Positions 25,156 through 33,955 of a stretch of DNA of 64,000 nt are shown here, in pieces. The position numbers were made by a program, and so were the translations under genes. The stretch is from positions 1 to 64,000 of the forward strand of contig JANQQF010000011.1 of the NCBI GenBank assembly GCA_028285035.1. Reading direction: 5' to 3'. Numbering within the stretch: position 1 is the first letter of the stretch; every line of letters starts with the position of its first letter. The notes under the pieces were generated by a model. That model worked only from the letters and a program-made list of their open reading frames with translations. It searched no databases and was not told the DNA's origin. The stretch comes from Phycisphaerae bacterium. Its GTDB lineage: Bacteria > Chloroflexota > Anaerolineae > 4572-78 > J111.

Positions 25156-26961
25156 ATGAGGTCAACTACAGATCTCTTAGAGCTTGAACTGGTTTTCAGT
25201 CAGCAAAAACCACTTACCTCAGATAAGTTCTTGAAAGAATTTCAACGTAGATACTTGTACTCTAATTTTCGTTTTGCTTATTGGGAACAGCTTGAAGAAC
25301 TGCACCGCACTGGGGTACTTATTCCTTTATTTAGATTTGCTAAAAATAGAAAATCACTACTTGCATACACTCACAAAAATAACCTTCCCCCGCTATCTGT
25401 AGGTCTCGGTCGTAATCCATCTTTTGCAGTCTGCTTAGAAGCAGATAAGGATGGAGGATATCTAGTTGATCCCCGTACAGAAACATATAACTCCTGGTAC
25501 AGCTATATTCGAGAACATAAGCATAATCCTTATTGGCTTAGTTCATTCTTCTACTCGCCTTACCAACTCTTACTTGTGCCGATGCTCCGTAACTTGGCAT
25601 CTGCAATGGTGGTTCAGAAAACACGCAGAAAATATTCTAGCATTAAAGCTGGCTTCAGACTCAAGTTGGGTGAGCGCACTTTGAGAGATGTTCAGAAAAC
25701 GGCATTTGAAAATGCTGAACTTGTTATGGCACTCACAATGCTTGAAACAAGGTATCTGCCTTTTCTTAGAGGACATTGGTATTCAGTAAAAACTACAAAT
25801 CTTGATTGGGATAAACTGTTGGAGTATCGGAATTCATTTGATCCCATCGCAATGCTTAACTGGATTGATTGGGATGCCAACCGAGTTAAAGATACAGCAG
25901 AGAGATTATTATTTATTGCCGATAGTATCGATCCTTTGTGTGAATGGAGTGAACTAGTGAGACTATGTCGGCCTGAGCAGTGGGAAAGACTTCGAGGAGA
26001 TGCCCTCGTAGCAATGGATCATCGAATAGCTGCTGAAATTTTGCTACGATTTTATGAAGACTTGGTTCAAACTGGTACAGCCCCCGCTCTTGAGCCATCT
26101 CCGAAATATGCTCCAGGACCACAAGATAAACGTTTGCAGATTAATCTGAACAAACTTGATGAAGTATTAATGGAATTTGGTATTTCTCCATATCCATCGT
26201 TGGTTTTAATACTTGAGGGAGAAACCGAAGCTCCTTTGGTACCTCGTGTTATGGAATTGTTAGGGATTCCGCAACACAAGAATTTTATTAAGATTTTTAT
26301 TTCAAAAGGTAGTGATAAGGACTTTGGCCTGCTTGCAAGTTACATCGCTGTCCCAAATCTGGGTGAACCATTAGAAGATGATTTTACAGAATTGACTCGT
26401 CCTCTGACCCGATATTTGGTTGCGGTTGATGCAGAAAAGCGATTTATAACGCCAGAAAAATGTGAAAAAGAGCGTAAAAAGTGGATAGCTCAAATTCACA
26501 ATGCTCTACCCAAAGAGTATCGTACTTCTAAACTTCAAGATGAAATTGACTCGCTTGTCAGCGTTGAAACTTGGAATGGTCAGGTTTTTGAATTCGCCCA
26601 TTTTGCGGATGTGGAGATTGCTCAGGCAATATTGGATGTCTACACAAATCGTCAGGGCTCTGTAAATAATTTACTCTCAATGTTAGGTGTTGCCACTAAA
26701 AGTGAACTATTGTCGAAACTTCAGGGCATATTACAAAACATTAGACCAAACGGCAATATTGAGAAATCTGTAACCGATGGTTGGGACTATAAACCTAGAA
26801 AGCCGGAAATTGGAATTGCGCTATGGCCTGTATTGGAAAGAAAAATTAAGGAGGCAATAATCCAAGATAACCTTGATTCTATACCGGTGGTACGAGTTCT
26901 TTTGGAAGCAGAGCGGTCTGTGGCAATGATGCGTCGTTATGATATTGGAATTAGTCGTTAA
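25156..26961 (+). CDS. AT-rich protein with a TOPRIM-like domain, unknown function
   Basis: This 601-residue protein is strongly AT-rich and codon-biased unlike its neighbours, suggesting transfer. The first 330 residues match nothing I recognise and are rich in aromatic and basic residues. Residues about 346-430 look TOPRIM-like: a beta strand LVLILEGETEAPLVPR with the typical Glu (about 353-357), then RYLVAVDAEKRF (Asp near 424) in the place of the DxD metal motif. This is the arrangement of OLD-type nucleases and related defence proteins, but no ATPase domain is fused or adjacent. ATG at 25156 (AAGG upstream) is preferred to GTG at 25147. A nucleic-acid or phage-defence role is inference. 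Confidence 0.7.
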   Translation: MRSTTDLLELELVFSQQKPLTSDKFLKEFQRRYLYSNFRFAYWEQLEELHRTGVLIPLFRFAKNRKSLLAYTHKNNLPPLSVGLGRNPSFAVCLEADKDGGYLVDPRTETYNSWYSYIREHKHNPYWLSSFFYSPYQLLLVPMLRNLASAMVVQKTRRKYSSIKAGFRLKLGERTLRDVQKTAFENAELVMALTMLETRYLPFLRGHWYSVKTTNLDWDKLLEYRNSFDPIAMLNWIDWDANRVKDTAERLLFIADSIDPLCEWSELVRLCRPEQWERLRGDALVAMDHRIAAEILLRFYEDLVQTGTAPALEPSPKYAPGPQDKRLQINLNKLDEVLMEFGISPYPSLVLILEGETEAPLVPRVMELLGIPQHKNFIKIFISKGSDKDFGLLASYIAVPNLGEPLEDDFTELTRPLTRYLVAVDAEKRFITPEKCEKERKKWIAQIHNALPKEYRTSKLQDEIDSLVSVETWNGQVFEFAHFADVEIAQAILDVYTNRQGSVNNLLSMLGVATKSELLSKLQGILQNIRPNGNIEKSVTDGWDYKPRKPEIGIALWPVLERKIKEAIIQDNLDSIPVVRVLLEAERSVAMMRRYDIGISR

Positions 26962-27124
26962 AAACATTTGGAAAGCAAGCTTTTTGGCATTGTTGGGCGG
27001 GGCTGCTAAGGTATCAGGTCAGGACCACAGCGTCTCGTTGTCCCCCTTTCCAATCGCGTTATTTCAGGCGTTAGTAGCTTGAAACGCTTAGAAAAAAAGA
27101 TCACTATAACTTAAGGAAAAAACA

Positions 27125-27424
27125 ATGAGAGAAATCTACGATGAATTAAAAGAGCATTTTAGAAATAACTCAAACGTCGATATTGCAGAAGGAAAGGGTG
27201 CGCAAGGACTGAAACATAATGGCAAAATGTTTGTCATGTTTTACAAAGGGGATTTAACGGTCAAGTTAAAACCAGAGAATGTGACAAAACTGATTGAAGA
27301 TGGCAAAGGACTTCCCCACGACCCGGGTACGGGAAAACCGATGAAAGATAGAATGCTGATACCTGCCTCGCAAAAAGATACTTGGATTGAGATGTGCGAG
27401 TTATCGCTTCAGGATGTTATGTAA
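27125..27424 (+). CDS. Small TfoX/YjbR-like protein
   Basis: This 99-residue protein has the layout of the TfoX-N/YjbR small domain: GLKHNGKMFVMFYKGDLTVKL followed by GTGKPMKDRMLIP. Members of this fold have unclear functions. An AAGG site lies before the ATG (TTAAGGAAAAAACA). It is AT-rich like the TOPRIM-like gene upstream, 163 bases away; whether they act together is unknown. Confidence 0.6.
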   Translation: MREIYDELKEHFRNNSNVDIAEGKGAQGLKHNGKMFVMFYKGDLTVKLKPENVTKLIEDGKGLPHDPGTGKPMKDRMLIPASQKDTWIEMCELSLQDVM

Positions 27425-27512
27425 CACTCAGTTCAAAACCTCAGCCCTTGTAACCGCATCAATCAGTTGCATCATTCATTATCGTCAATTTTAACGTTAT
27501 ATCATCATTTCT

Positions 27513-28394
27513 ATGAGTGCAAAGCAGCCTATACCTTATGTAGATTTACCTCAAAATGAAAAAGCGTCGCTGATTGAAGTTGGTCAATTTTCATCAAAGA
27601 TGGCGTCGAGTCTACAAGGCGTCAGGCCTCATCGACATGATTATCAAGCCATCCTGTGGACTGTATCGGGTCAAGGTACCCATCTCATTGATGGTCAACA
27701 GGTTATCACCCCAACTCATACTTTGTGTCTAATTGCGCGAGGTCAGGTCCATCGTTTCGTTGAAATGAGCGACGACCTTATCGGTTATAGGGTGCTTTTT
27801 GCTGACGATTTTCTGGCGAATGACGCCTTAAATGATACTTGGAACTATAAAGCATCACTCTTTAATAACCTGAGTCTCAATGATCCGTTGGCCGTTCCAG
27901 ATGATGCTGTGGCGGAATTTAATAATGTCATCTCTTTATTACTGCTGGAGTACGAAAATCAGAATAATTTTAACCGAGATAACATTTTGCGATATTTACT
28001 GTTGTATCTGCTGGCCAAAATTGAAAATGTGCGGCGTACCTTGATCTCTTCCCAGCCAAATAGAGCTAACCTGTCGGATTACGAAATTTATCAGACATTT
28101 ATAAGTCAGGTGGAAGAGCGATTTCAAGATGAACATCAGGTCAATGTCTATGCTAAACAGCTTGCCCTTACGCCTCGCCAACTCTCCGACATGACTAAAC
28201 GCGTTGTTGGTAAAACGGCAAAACAGATTATTGCTGACCGGTTGATGCTAGAAGCCAAGCGATATCTCCAATTTACGCCGCTCTCAGTCAAGGAGATTGC
28301 CTTTGCGCTGGGCTATGAGTCTCTCTTCTACTTTAGTCAAGCCTTCAAGAATGCCACTGATTTATCCCCTTCCGCTTACAAAGAACAGCTGTAA
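27513..28394 (+). CDS. AraC-family regulator with N-terminal cupin
   Basis: This 293-residue regulator has a sugar- or ligand-binding cupin domain (about 20-120; PHRHDYQAILWTVSGQGTH) and a C-terminal double helix-turn-helix (about 190-293), ending with the AraC signature SLFYFSQAFKNATDLSPSAY. It would activate or repress a promoter in response to a small molecule. Its target is not obvious; the downstream luciferase-like lipoprotein gene is the nearest candidate. No strong ribosome site is seen. Confidence 0.9.
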   Translation: MSAKQPIPYVDLPQNEKASLIEVGQFSSKMASSLQGVRPHRHDYQAILWTVSGQGTHLIDGQQVITPTHTLCLIARGQVHRFVEMSDDLIGYRVLFADDFLANDALNDTWNYKASLFNNLSLNDPLAVPDDAVAEFNNVISLLLLEYENQNNFNRDNILRYLLLYLLAKIENVRRTLISSQPNRANLSDYEIYQTFISQVEERFQDEHQVNVYAKQLALTPRQLSDMTKRVVGKTAKQIIADRLMLEAKRYLQFTPLSVKEIAFALGYESLFYFSQAFKNATDLSPSAYKEQL

Positions 28395-28524
28395 AAAATC
28401 ATAAATATTAAACACAATTTGATATTCCCCTCGTCATCTTAACCTGTTAAACTATCGTATGATTCATGCCAAAGTGAGCGAAGATAACAGTGACAACCCT
28501 CATTGATGAAGAAAGGTGTAAATA

Positions 28525-29226
28525 ATGATGAAACTATTTTTATTGGGACTACTTTTTTTGGCTATCGGCGCGTGTAGTGGAACTCTGTCTCAAACAGAGG
28601 CAGAAACAACATCCCCGACGGACGATGGCGAGGTTAAAGTAGAAGAGACGGAACAAGAGACATCTGTGGAAGACGCTCAAACAGAAACAACAGATCATTC
28701 CTCTGAAGCGATAGTTGAACATAATGAGGCGGGCGGTGTCAACGACCTTTTTTCCGTGCCTGAACGCTCTGGGCCGCGTACCCTAACAAGTGGCACTGTA
28801 CCCCATGTGCAAATTGGTGTGGAGCCGATAAAGGCTGTGAATGATGAGCTTTACCGGCGGGCCTTTGCCTTGCCCGGCGTGGAAGATAGGCCAACTGTTG
28901 TTTCTTTACCAGGGGCTCGCGGGATGTGGTTGAGTGATGATATTGCGCTGGCTCACCCAGAAGCAATTGTTAATGGTCGCGAATTTGCCCACATTCACCC
29001 TGATGGTAGTTTGCACGCGCCTTTACCCTATGAACGTGCCTTGGAGATCACCGAAAAAGGGTGGGGCGAACGACACCCCTGGGCCGATCAACGAGAAGGT
29101 TGGGAGGGATTTGTGATGCTGTATACGCCCCAATCTATGGATGAATTGGATGTCACCTTTCAACTGATCGTCGAGTCGTATAATCATGTCACGGGCCAAA
29201 CGGTTCAAGCCTCAGATTTTAATTAA
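28525..29226 (+). CDS. Lipoprotein with luciferase-like (DUF5519) domain
   Basis: This 233-residue protein has a lipoprotein signal with lipobox LAIGAC (Cys near residue 18), an acidic Glu/Thr-rich linker (about 25-75) and a C-terminal domain (about 90-225) with GREFAHIHPDGSLHAPLP, GWGERHPWA and VMLYTPQ. These segments match the family called luciferase-like / DUF5519, whose function is not established. The AAAGG site precedes ATG at 28525. It probably sits on the outer surface of the membrane. A terminator follows at 29291. Confidence 0.75.
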   Translation: MMKLFLLGLLFLAIGACSGTLSQTEAETTSPTDDGEVKVEETEQETSVEDAQTETTDHSSEAIVEHNEAGGVNDLFSVPERSGPRTLTSGTVPHVQIGVEPIKAVNDELYRRAFALPGVEDRPTVVSLPGARGMWLSDDIALAHPEAIVNGREFAHIHPDGSLHAPLPYERALEITEKGWGERHPWADQREGWEGFVMLYTPQSMDELDVTFQLIVESYNHVTGQTVQASDFN

Positions 29227-29290
29227 ACCACGAACAAAGTTATGACGATGGTCAATACCATCTGCAAAATTTCACCAAAGCATTTAAGCC

Positions 29291-29333
29291 AGTGACAGTC
29301 ACAGGATGCGAGAGACTGTCACTTGTTTGTTGT
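29291..29333 (+). terminator. Rho-independent terminator after the lipoprotein gene
   Basis: AGTGACAGTC (29291-29300) pairs exactly with GACTGTCACT (29314-29323), followed by TGTTTGTTGT. The remaining bases up to 29522 hold nothing I can support. Confidence 0.7.
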
Positions 29334-29522
29334 AATTATCTCAATACCCCACTGTTTCCACATCCCTCCTTCTGCCAGTATAATACGCCTCATACCGTTT
29401 TTTGCACCACTAGCCTTGTTACCTTCATCAATCATTATTTACTGTCCGCGACGCCGTGGCTGGAACGATTTAATCTGAAGCTATTGATTGTAATGTGATT
29501 AGCAACAGAAAGGTCAAACGTT

Positions 29523-30194
29523 ATGTTTAAGTCAAAAGTTCGCCCTATCGTTATTCCGCAATATGAGCACAGCCGCTTAGCCGGGAGTATTGCTTTGTTG
29601 TGGGGGAACAAGAATTTCGATAAACCGCCCCTTCCGTTTGAATCCTTTGTGCAAGGGGTGGCGTTTCATGATTGGCATTATGGTGTTCTTGATAATTTGG
29701 CGATTGGTGAGGCCGATGAAGCTGACTGGTTAGAAATGACCCGTAAAGGTGTTCATTACTGGTTTGACGACCCAGTGACCGATATTGTCGCCAAATATCA
29801 TCTTCGGCGATTGTTGCGTGGGCACGAGGGTGTTGAGATGGAGCAAGAAATCAACCAGCTCAGTCTCCGCATCACCGAACGGATAGCCCAGACTGAATTC
29901 ATCGACGAACAATTTGAATGGGCAGACAGAATCACCCGCTTCTGTGATTCTCTTGCTTTTGACTTTTCTTTTGAGCAACCGACACAATATGATATCTCAC
30001 TTTATACCAAAATCAATTCCAATGAAGAAACAGCTGTGACCTATAACCTAAAGAGACAAGGTGAAATTATCATCGATCCTTGGCCGTTTAACGTACCATC
30101 TTTTTCGGGTATTATCACCGGATACGCAGCCGAGTCCTACCCTGAACACCTTGAACCCATCACTATTCCTTACCATTTTCACCCAACACCCTGA
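29523..30194 (+). CDS. DUF3891-family protein
   Basis: This 223-residue soluble protein matches the DUF3891 pattern: an early HSRLAGSIALLWG segment and a later VAFHDWHYG, with conserved His and Asp that could bind a metal. The family resembles HD-type hydrolases in length and acid/His content, but no function is established. An AAAGG site precedes the ATG by nine bases. Single gene with no clear partner. Confidence 0.72.
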   Translation: MFKSKVRPIVIPQYEHSRLAGSIALLWGNKNFDKPPLPFESFVQGVAFHDWHYGVLDNLAIGEADEADWLEMTRKGVHYWFDDPVTDIVAKYHLRRLLRGHEGVEMEQEINQLSLRITERIAQTEFIDEQFEWADRITRFCDSLAFDFSFEQPTQYDISLYTKINSNEETAVTYNLKRQGEIIIDPWPFNVPSFSGIITGYAAESYPEHLEPITIPYHFHPTP

Positions 30195-30284
30195 TAAAAA
30201 TATCCGCTATCTAGCAAAATAAGATGTTGATAAATCTCCATTTTTACTACTCTTCGTAAAACAGACAAGAAAGGAGCTTTAATT

Positions 30285-30794
30285 TTGGATGTAGAAATCT
30301 TTCATACCATATACGATTATCATTATCGACGCTTTCGAAAAATATGGGACAGTATAATGTCCCTGAGCGAAGCACAATTTGTACAGAACATACCATATTC
30401 GATTGGATCACTACGAAATCATATGGTGCATGTGATTGATGATGATTTAGGTTGGATTTCATTACTGGAGGGGCAAGATCGACCACAGCAACTCCACCCT
30501 GAAGATTTTTTAACCCGTGCTGATGTCCGGGCCAAATATGATACGGTGGAAACGTATGTGCTCAACTTTATCCACGCCATTGACGAGACAATGTTGCACC
30601 AAGAATTTGTTTGGAATGCACCGATGACATCAACCCCACAACGGGTTATAGGCTGGCAAGTTTTATTACATGTTGTCAATCATGGCACCGATCATCGGGC
30701 CCAAGTTTTGCGTGTACTTCACGATCTTGGTGCCCCTACGTTTGATCAGGACCTGATGGGGCATTTAGTTGAAACAGGCAAAACAAGCATATAA
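30285..30794 (+). CDS. DinB-family protein
   Basis: This 169-residue four-helix-bundle protein has the probable metal-binding histidines His46/His49 (LRNHMVHV) and His133/His137 (VVNHGTDHRAQVL). This is the DinB/YfiT layout, a superfamily of thiol-dependent transferases and damage-inducible proteins. The start is TTG with AAAGGAG upstream. Thirty-seven bases separate it from the next AraC gene, so they may share a transcript. Confidence 0.88.
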   Translation: MDVEIFHTIYDYHYRRFRKIWDSIMSLSEAQFVQNIPYSIGSLRNHMVHVIDDDLGWISLLEGQDRPQQLHPEDFLTRADVRAKYDTVETYVLNFIHAIDETMLHQEFVWNAPMTSTPQRVIGWQVLLHVVNHGTDHRAQVLRVLHDLGAPTFDQDLMGHLVETGKTSI

Positions 30795-30831
30795 AAGGTT
30801 GTTGGCTCACATTTCTATTTGAAAGAGCAAG

Positions 30832-31734
30832 ATGAACACCACTAAAGCACCATCGTCTCTACATCATCATCAATCATTTACCTATAAACTCTATCCACCT
30901 CATCCCTCGTTGTCCCCTTTTGTGCGCTGCTACTGGATTATGAAAACGGGCGCGCAAAGTCTAAATCAAGAGCTGATGATCCCGGATGGCTATGCTGACC
31001 TCATTTTTAACTATGGGCAGATGTATCGCCGCACAGAAATTAGCCCCGAGTTGCAGTGGTTGGACATTACCAGTAGCCATATTGTTGGGGAGCGGTCATC
31101 TTCGGTTTTAGTTGATCACAATACCTACTTAGACGTCGTCGGGATTAAATTGAAGCCTTATGGTTTGTGGGTCCTAACCCAAATTCCAGCTAAAAATTTT
31201 TTCAGACAGGTAGTGCCCCTTGATTTGCTTAGACTCGGTTTAGATGAATTAGAGCAGCAAATCTATGACGCACTGAGCGACGTGGCAAAAATTCAAATTA
31301 TCGAAGACTTTTTAACAAAAAGACTGCTACTCTTTACAACGGAACATCGTGAAGTGCAGGCTGCAACACAATTTATTCTAAACGCCAAAGGTGTTGTCCG
31401 GATCAAGACTGTAGCCGAAACGGTTAATTTATCCTATAAAACGTTGGAGCGTTCGTTTAACCAATTTATTGGGATGCCCCCGAAAGCCTTCGCCAGAGTC
31501 ATTCGCTTTAAGAAGATGCTACAAGCCATCAAACGGAGCCCCACCGATCACCAACATCTTTATCTTGATTTTGGCTATTACGATCAAACACATTTTATCA
31601 AAGAGTTCAAACAGTTTATGGGAGTTACGCCCTCCGCGTATCTCAATCAGCAATTTCTAGCCGAGGATAAGTTTTTTAGCCTTGGTATGGATAACAATGA
31701 CGAGATTTGGTTGTCCTCTCCGACTGAAACGTAG
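30832..31734 (+). CDS. AraC-family regulator (DUF6597-type N terminus)
   Basis: This 300-residue regulator has an N-terminal domain with HPSLSPFVRCYWIMK and LMIPDGYADLIFNYG, typical of the group with a DUF6597 sensor. The C-terminal helix-turn-helix (about 185-285) includes YYDQTHFIKEFKQFMGVTPSAY. The N terminus holds a His-rich stretch (LHHHQS). Target unknown; the reductase pair downstream is a possible target. Confidence 0.88.
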   Translation: MNTTKAPSSLHHHQSFTYKLYPPHPSLSPFVRCYWIMKTGAQSLNQELMIPDGYADLIFNYGQMYRRTEISPELQWLDITSSHIVGERSSSVLVDHNTYLDVVGIKLKPYGLWVLTQIPAKNFFRQVVPLDLLRLGLDELEQQIYDALSDVAKIQIIEDFLTKRLLLFTTEHREVQAATQFILNAKGVVRIKTVAETVNLSYKTLERSFNQFIGMPPKAFARVIRFKKMLQAIKRSPTDHQHLYLDFGYYDQTHFIKEFKQFMGVTPSAYLNQQFLAEDKFFSLGMDNNDEIWLSSPTET

Positions 31735-31849
31735 TCTATTTCAAAAACCCCCGCTTATTTGTCTAAAATTTACTATACGGTTTACCCAAATGTGTTTATC
31801 ATCATGGCTAATACGTTAGGTTTGGTGTCAGTTTATTTAGGAGTAAAAA

Positions 31850-32779
31850 ATGAACACAAGACAATTAGGGAAGAATGGCCCAATGGTTTCCACATTAGGC
31901 TTAGGGGCCTGGCCAATCGGTGGTGGGATGGGCCACGTCGATGAAAAAGTTGCTATTGCCACCATTCGCACCGCCCTAGACGCTGGGGTCACCTTGCTTG
32001 ATACAGCACAGATATATCGTAGCAGCGAGGTATTAATTGGGCGGGCGCTGCAAGATGGCTACAAAAACAAAGCCTTTGTTGCGACAAAAGTGAGCGGTAA
32101 CTATTCGGCTAAAGCTGTGTTTGAAGCTGCCGAAAATAGTCTCCGAGCGATGCAAATCGATGTGATCGACCTCTATCAGATTCATTGGTGGGACGACAAA
32201 TACCCTCTTGAGGAAACAATGGCTGCTCTGCTTCAATTGCAAGAGAAAGGCTTGGTGCGTTATCTGGGTGTGTCTAACTTTACAGACAAGCAAATGAAAA
32301 TGGCCTTGCAATACGGTCGCTATGAGGTCAATCAATTTTGTTACAATCTTTTTCAAAGACAGACAGAAGAGACAGACATCCCTTTTTGCGAACAACACGG
32401 TATCAGCGTTTTGGCTCACAGTGCTATGGCCAAAGGATTGTTAACTGGTAAATACAAGCCCAATCACCGTTTTCCTGACGATGATGAACGAAGCAAGATG
32501 ACCCAATTCCAAGGTGAAAGTTTTGCTCTTTATCTTAATGCGGCTGAACAGCTACAGGGTATCGCTAAGCAGAAGGGGCTTACACCAGCACAGTTTGCCG
32601 TAGCTTGGCCCCTTCATAATGACATTGTGGCTAGTGTCCTGATCGGGGCAAAAACACCAGAACAGGTGAAATCTCTAGTTGAAGCTGCCAATATCACTTT
32701 TTCAAATGATGAATTGGCTCAGATTCGTCAAATCTTGGCAGGTATCCCTCAACTTCATAACCCCCAACGTAAGGAGTAA
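31850..32779 (+). CDS. Aldo/keto reductase
   Basis: This 309-residue TIM-barrel oxidoreductase uses NADPH to reduce aldehydes or ketones. The full catalytic set is visible: Asp51, Tyr56, Lys80 and His112 (LDTAQIY, VATKVS, IHWW). The nucleotide-binding end, VLIGAKTPEQVKSLVEA, is also present. The TTTAGGAG site precedes the ATG. It is followed after six bases by a quinone-reductase-like gene, so they form an operon for carbonyl or quinone detoxification or a related catabolic step. Confidence 0.92.
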   Translation: MNTRQLGKNGPMVSTLGLGAWPIGGGMGHVDEKVAIATIRTALDAGVTLLDTAQIYRSSEVLIGRALQDGYKNKAFVATKVSGNYSAKAVFEAAENSLRAMQIDVIDLYQIHWWDDKYPLEETMAALLQLQEKGLVRYLGVSNFTDKQMKMALQYGRYEVNQFCYNLFQRQTEETDIPFCEQHGISVLAHSAMAKGLLTGKYKPNHRFPDDDERSKMTQFQGESFALYLNAAEQLQGIAKQKGLTPAQFAVAWPLHNDIVASVLIGAKTPEQVKSLVEAANITFSNDELAQIRQILAGIPQLHNPQRKE

Positions 32780-32785
32780 AGACCA

Positions 32786-33778
32786 ATGAAAGCTATTTTT
32801 GTTCACGAGCATGGTGGACCAGACGTCTTGCAAGTTCAAGATATCCCAATACCTACCCCACAAAACCAAGAAGTTTTGGTGAAAAATCAGGCGATTGGGA
32901 TTAATTTTGTAGATACTCAGCACAGAGCTGGCTTAAATTATCCAATCACGCTCCCGCTTATTCCTGGTATTGAAGCGGCGGGTGTTTTGCAGGATATTGG
33001 GGCGGATGTAACTGATTTCAAAATCGGGGATCGGGTTGGTTATGCCGGATATATGGGCGGCAATTATGCTGAGTATACGGTTGTGCCAGAAGCAAAATTA
33101 ATTCCCATTCCAGATAATGTCAGCTTCGAGGCAGCAGCGGCTTCTCTGTTGCAAGGCATGACCGCGCATTGTCTCAGTCAGAGTGTGTACCCCATCAAAA
33201 AAGATGATGTCGTCCTGATCCACGCTGGCGCGGGTGGCGTGGGCCTATTTTTGGTGCAGATGGCTAAAGCGCGTGGGGCTACAGTTATAACAACTGTTTC
33301 TACCACAGCAAAAGCTGAACGGGTGAAAGCCGCAGGGGCTGATCACTCTGTTTTGTATACTCAGGTAGATTTTGAAGCTGAAACAATGCGCTTAACCCAA
33401 GGCGAAGGGGTCCACGCGGTGTACGACTCGGTCGGTCGAACCACCTTTGATAAAGGGCTAAACGTTCTTAAGGCTCAGGGGTGTATGGTTGTTTTTGGTT
33501 TGTCGAGTGGACCAACAGCCCCCTTTGACATCAATCGCCTGTCAGGAATAACTGGGACAAACAACAAAGGATCACTCTTTTTGACATGGGCGACATTGAG
33601 CGATTACACGGCTAAACGAGCCGATCTTTTGTGGCGTGCCAGAGAGGTGTTAAATTGGATTGCCGAAGGGGCACTTGAGGTTCATATTGCTCAAACAATG
33701 CCCTTAACAGACGTTGCTCAGGCGCATCGATTATTGGAGAGCCGTCAAGTGATTGGAAAAATTGTTGTAGTGCCATAA
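32786..33778 (+). CDS. Zinc-free quinone oxidoreductase (zeta-crystallin type)
   Basis: This 330-residue medium-chain dehydrogenase lacks the zinc ligands. Residues about 30-60 (IGINFVDTQHRAG, PLIPGIEAAG) and the nucleotide loop HAGAGGVGLFLVQMAKARGA identify NADPH:quinone reductase / enone reductase relatives. It would reduce quinones or alpha,beta-unsaturated carbonyls with NADPH. Operon with the aldo/keto reductase. Confidence 0.92.
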   Translation: MKAIFVHEHGGPDVLQVQDIPIPTPQNQEVLVKNQAIGINFVDTQHRAGLNYPITLPLIPGIEAAGVLQDIGADVTDFKIGDRVGYAGYMGGNYAEYTVVPEAKLIPIPDNVSFEAAAASLLQGMTAHCLSQSVYPIKKDDVVLIHAGAGGVGLFLVQMAKARGATVITTVSTTAKAERVKAAGADHSVLYTQVDFEAETMRLTQGEGVHAVYDSVGRTTFDKGLNVLKAQGCMVVFGLSSGPTAPFDINRLSGITGTNNKGSLFLTWATLSDYTAKRADLLWRAREVLNWIAEGALEVHIAQTMPLTDVAQAHRLLESRQVIGKIVVVP

Positions 33779-33913
33779 AATGGAGTTGTTACTCGGATGG
33801 GGGTTGGGCTTACTTGTGAAGTTAGTGTAAAATTGGGGATGTTTCATTCAGAACTGTCATGACTTTTTTTATTTGCTGTGCTTGTCGCTTCTGATCTCTA
33901 TCTCGAATCCATA

Positions 33914-33937
33914 ACAACTAACTCGCGAGTTGGTTGT
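33914..33937. promoter_or_regulatory. Near-perfect 24-bp palindrome upstream of a DUF917 gene
   Basis: ACAACTAACTCG and CGAGTTGGTTGT are reverse complements except one T-G pair. It ends 18 bases before the ATG of the DUF917 gene. The lack of loop and position fit a regulator binding site, although a hairpin over the leader is also possible. Confidence 0.5.
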
Positions 33938-33955
33938 CACTACAAGGGGTGCCCT

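Noticed and set aside
26980..27100. GTTGGGC near 26989 looks like an integron attC core site
   Set aside because: No matching RYYYAAC partner at the right distance and no repeated copies between the cargo genes.
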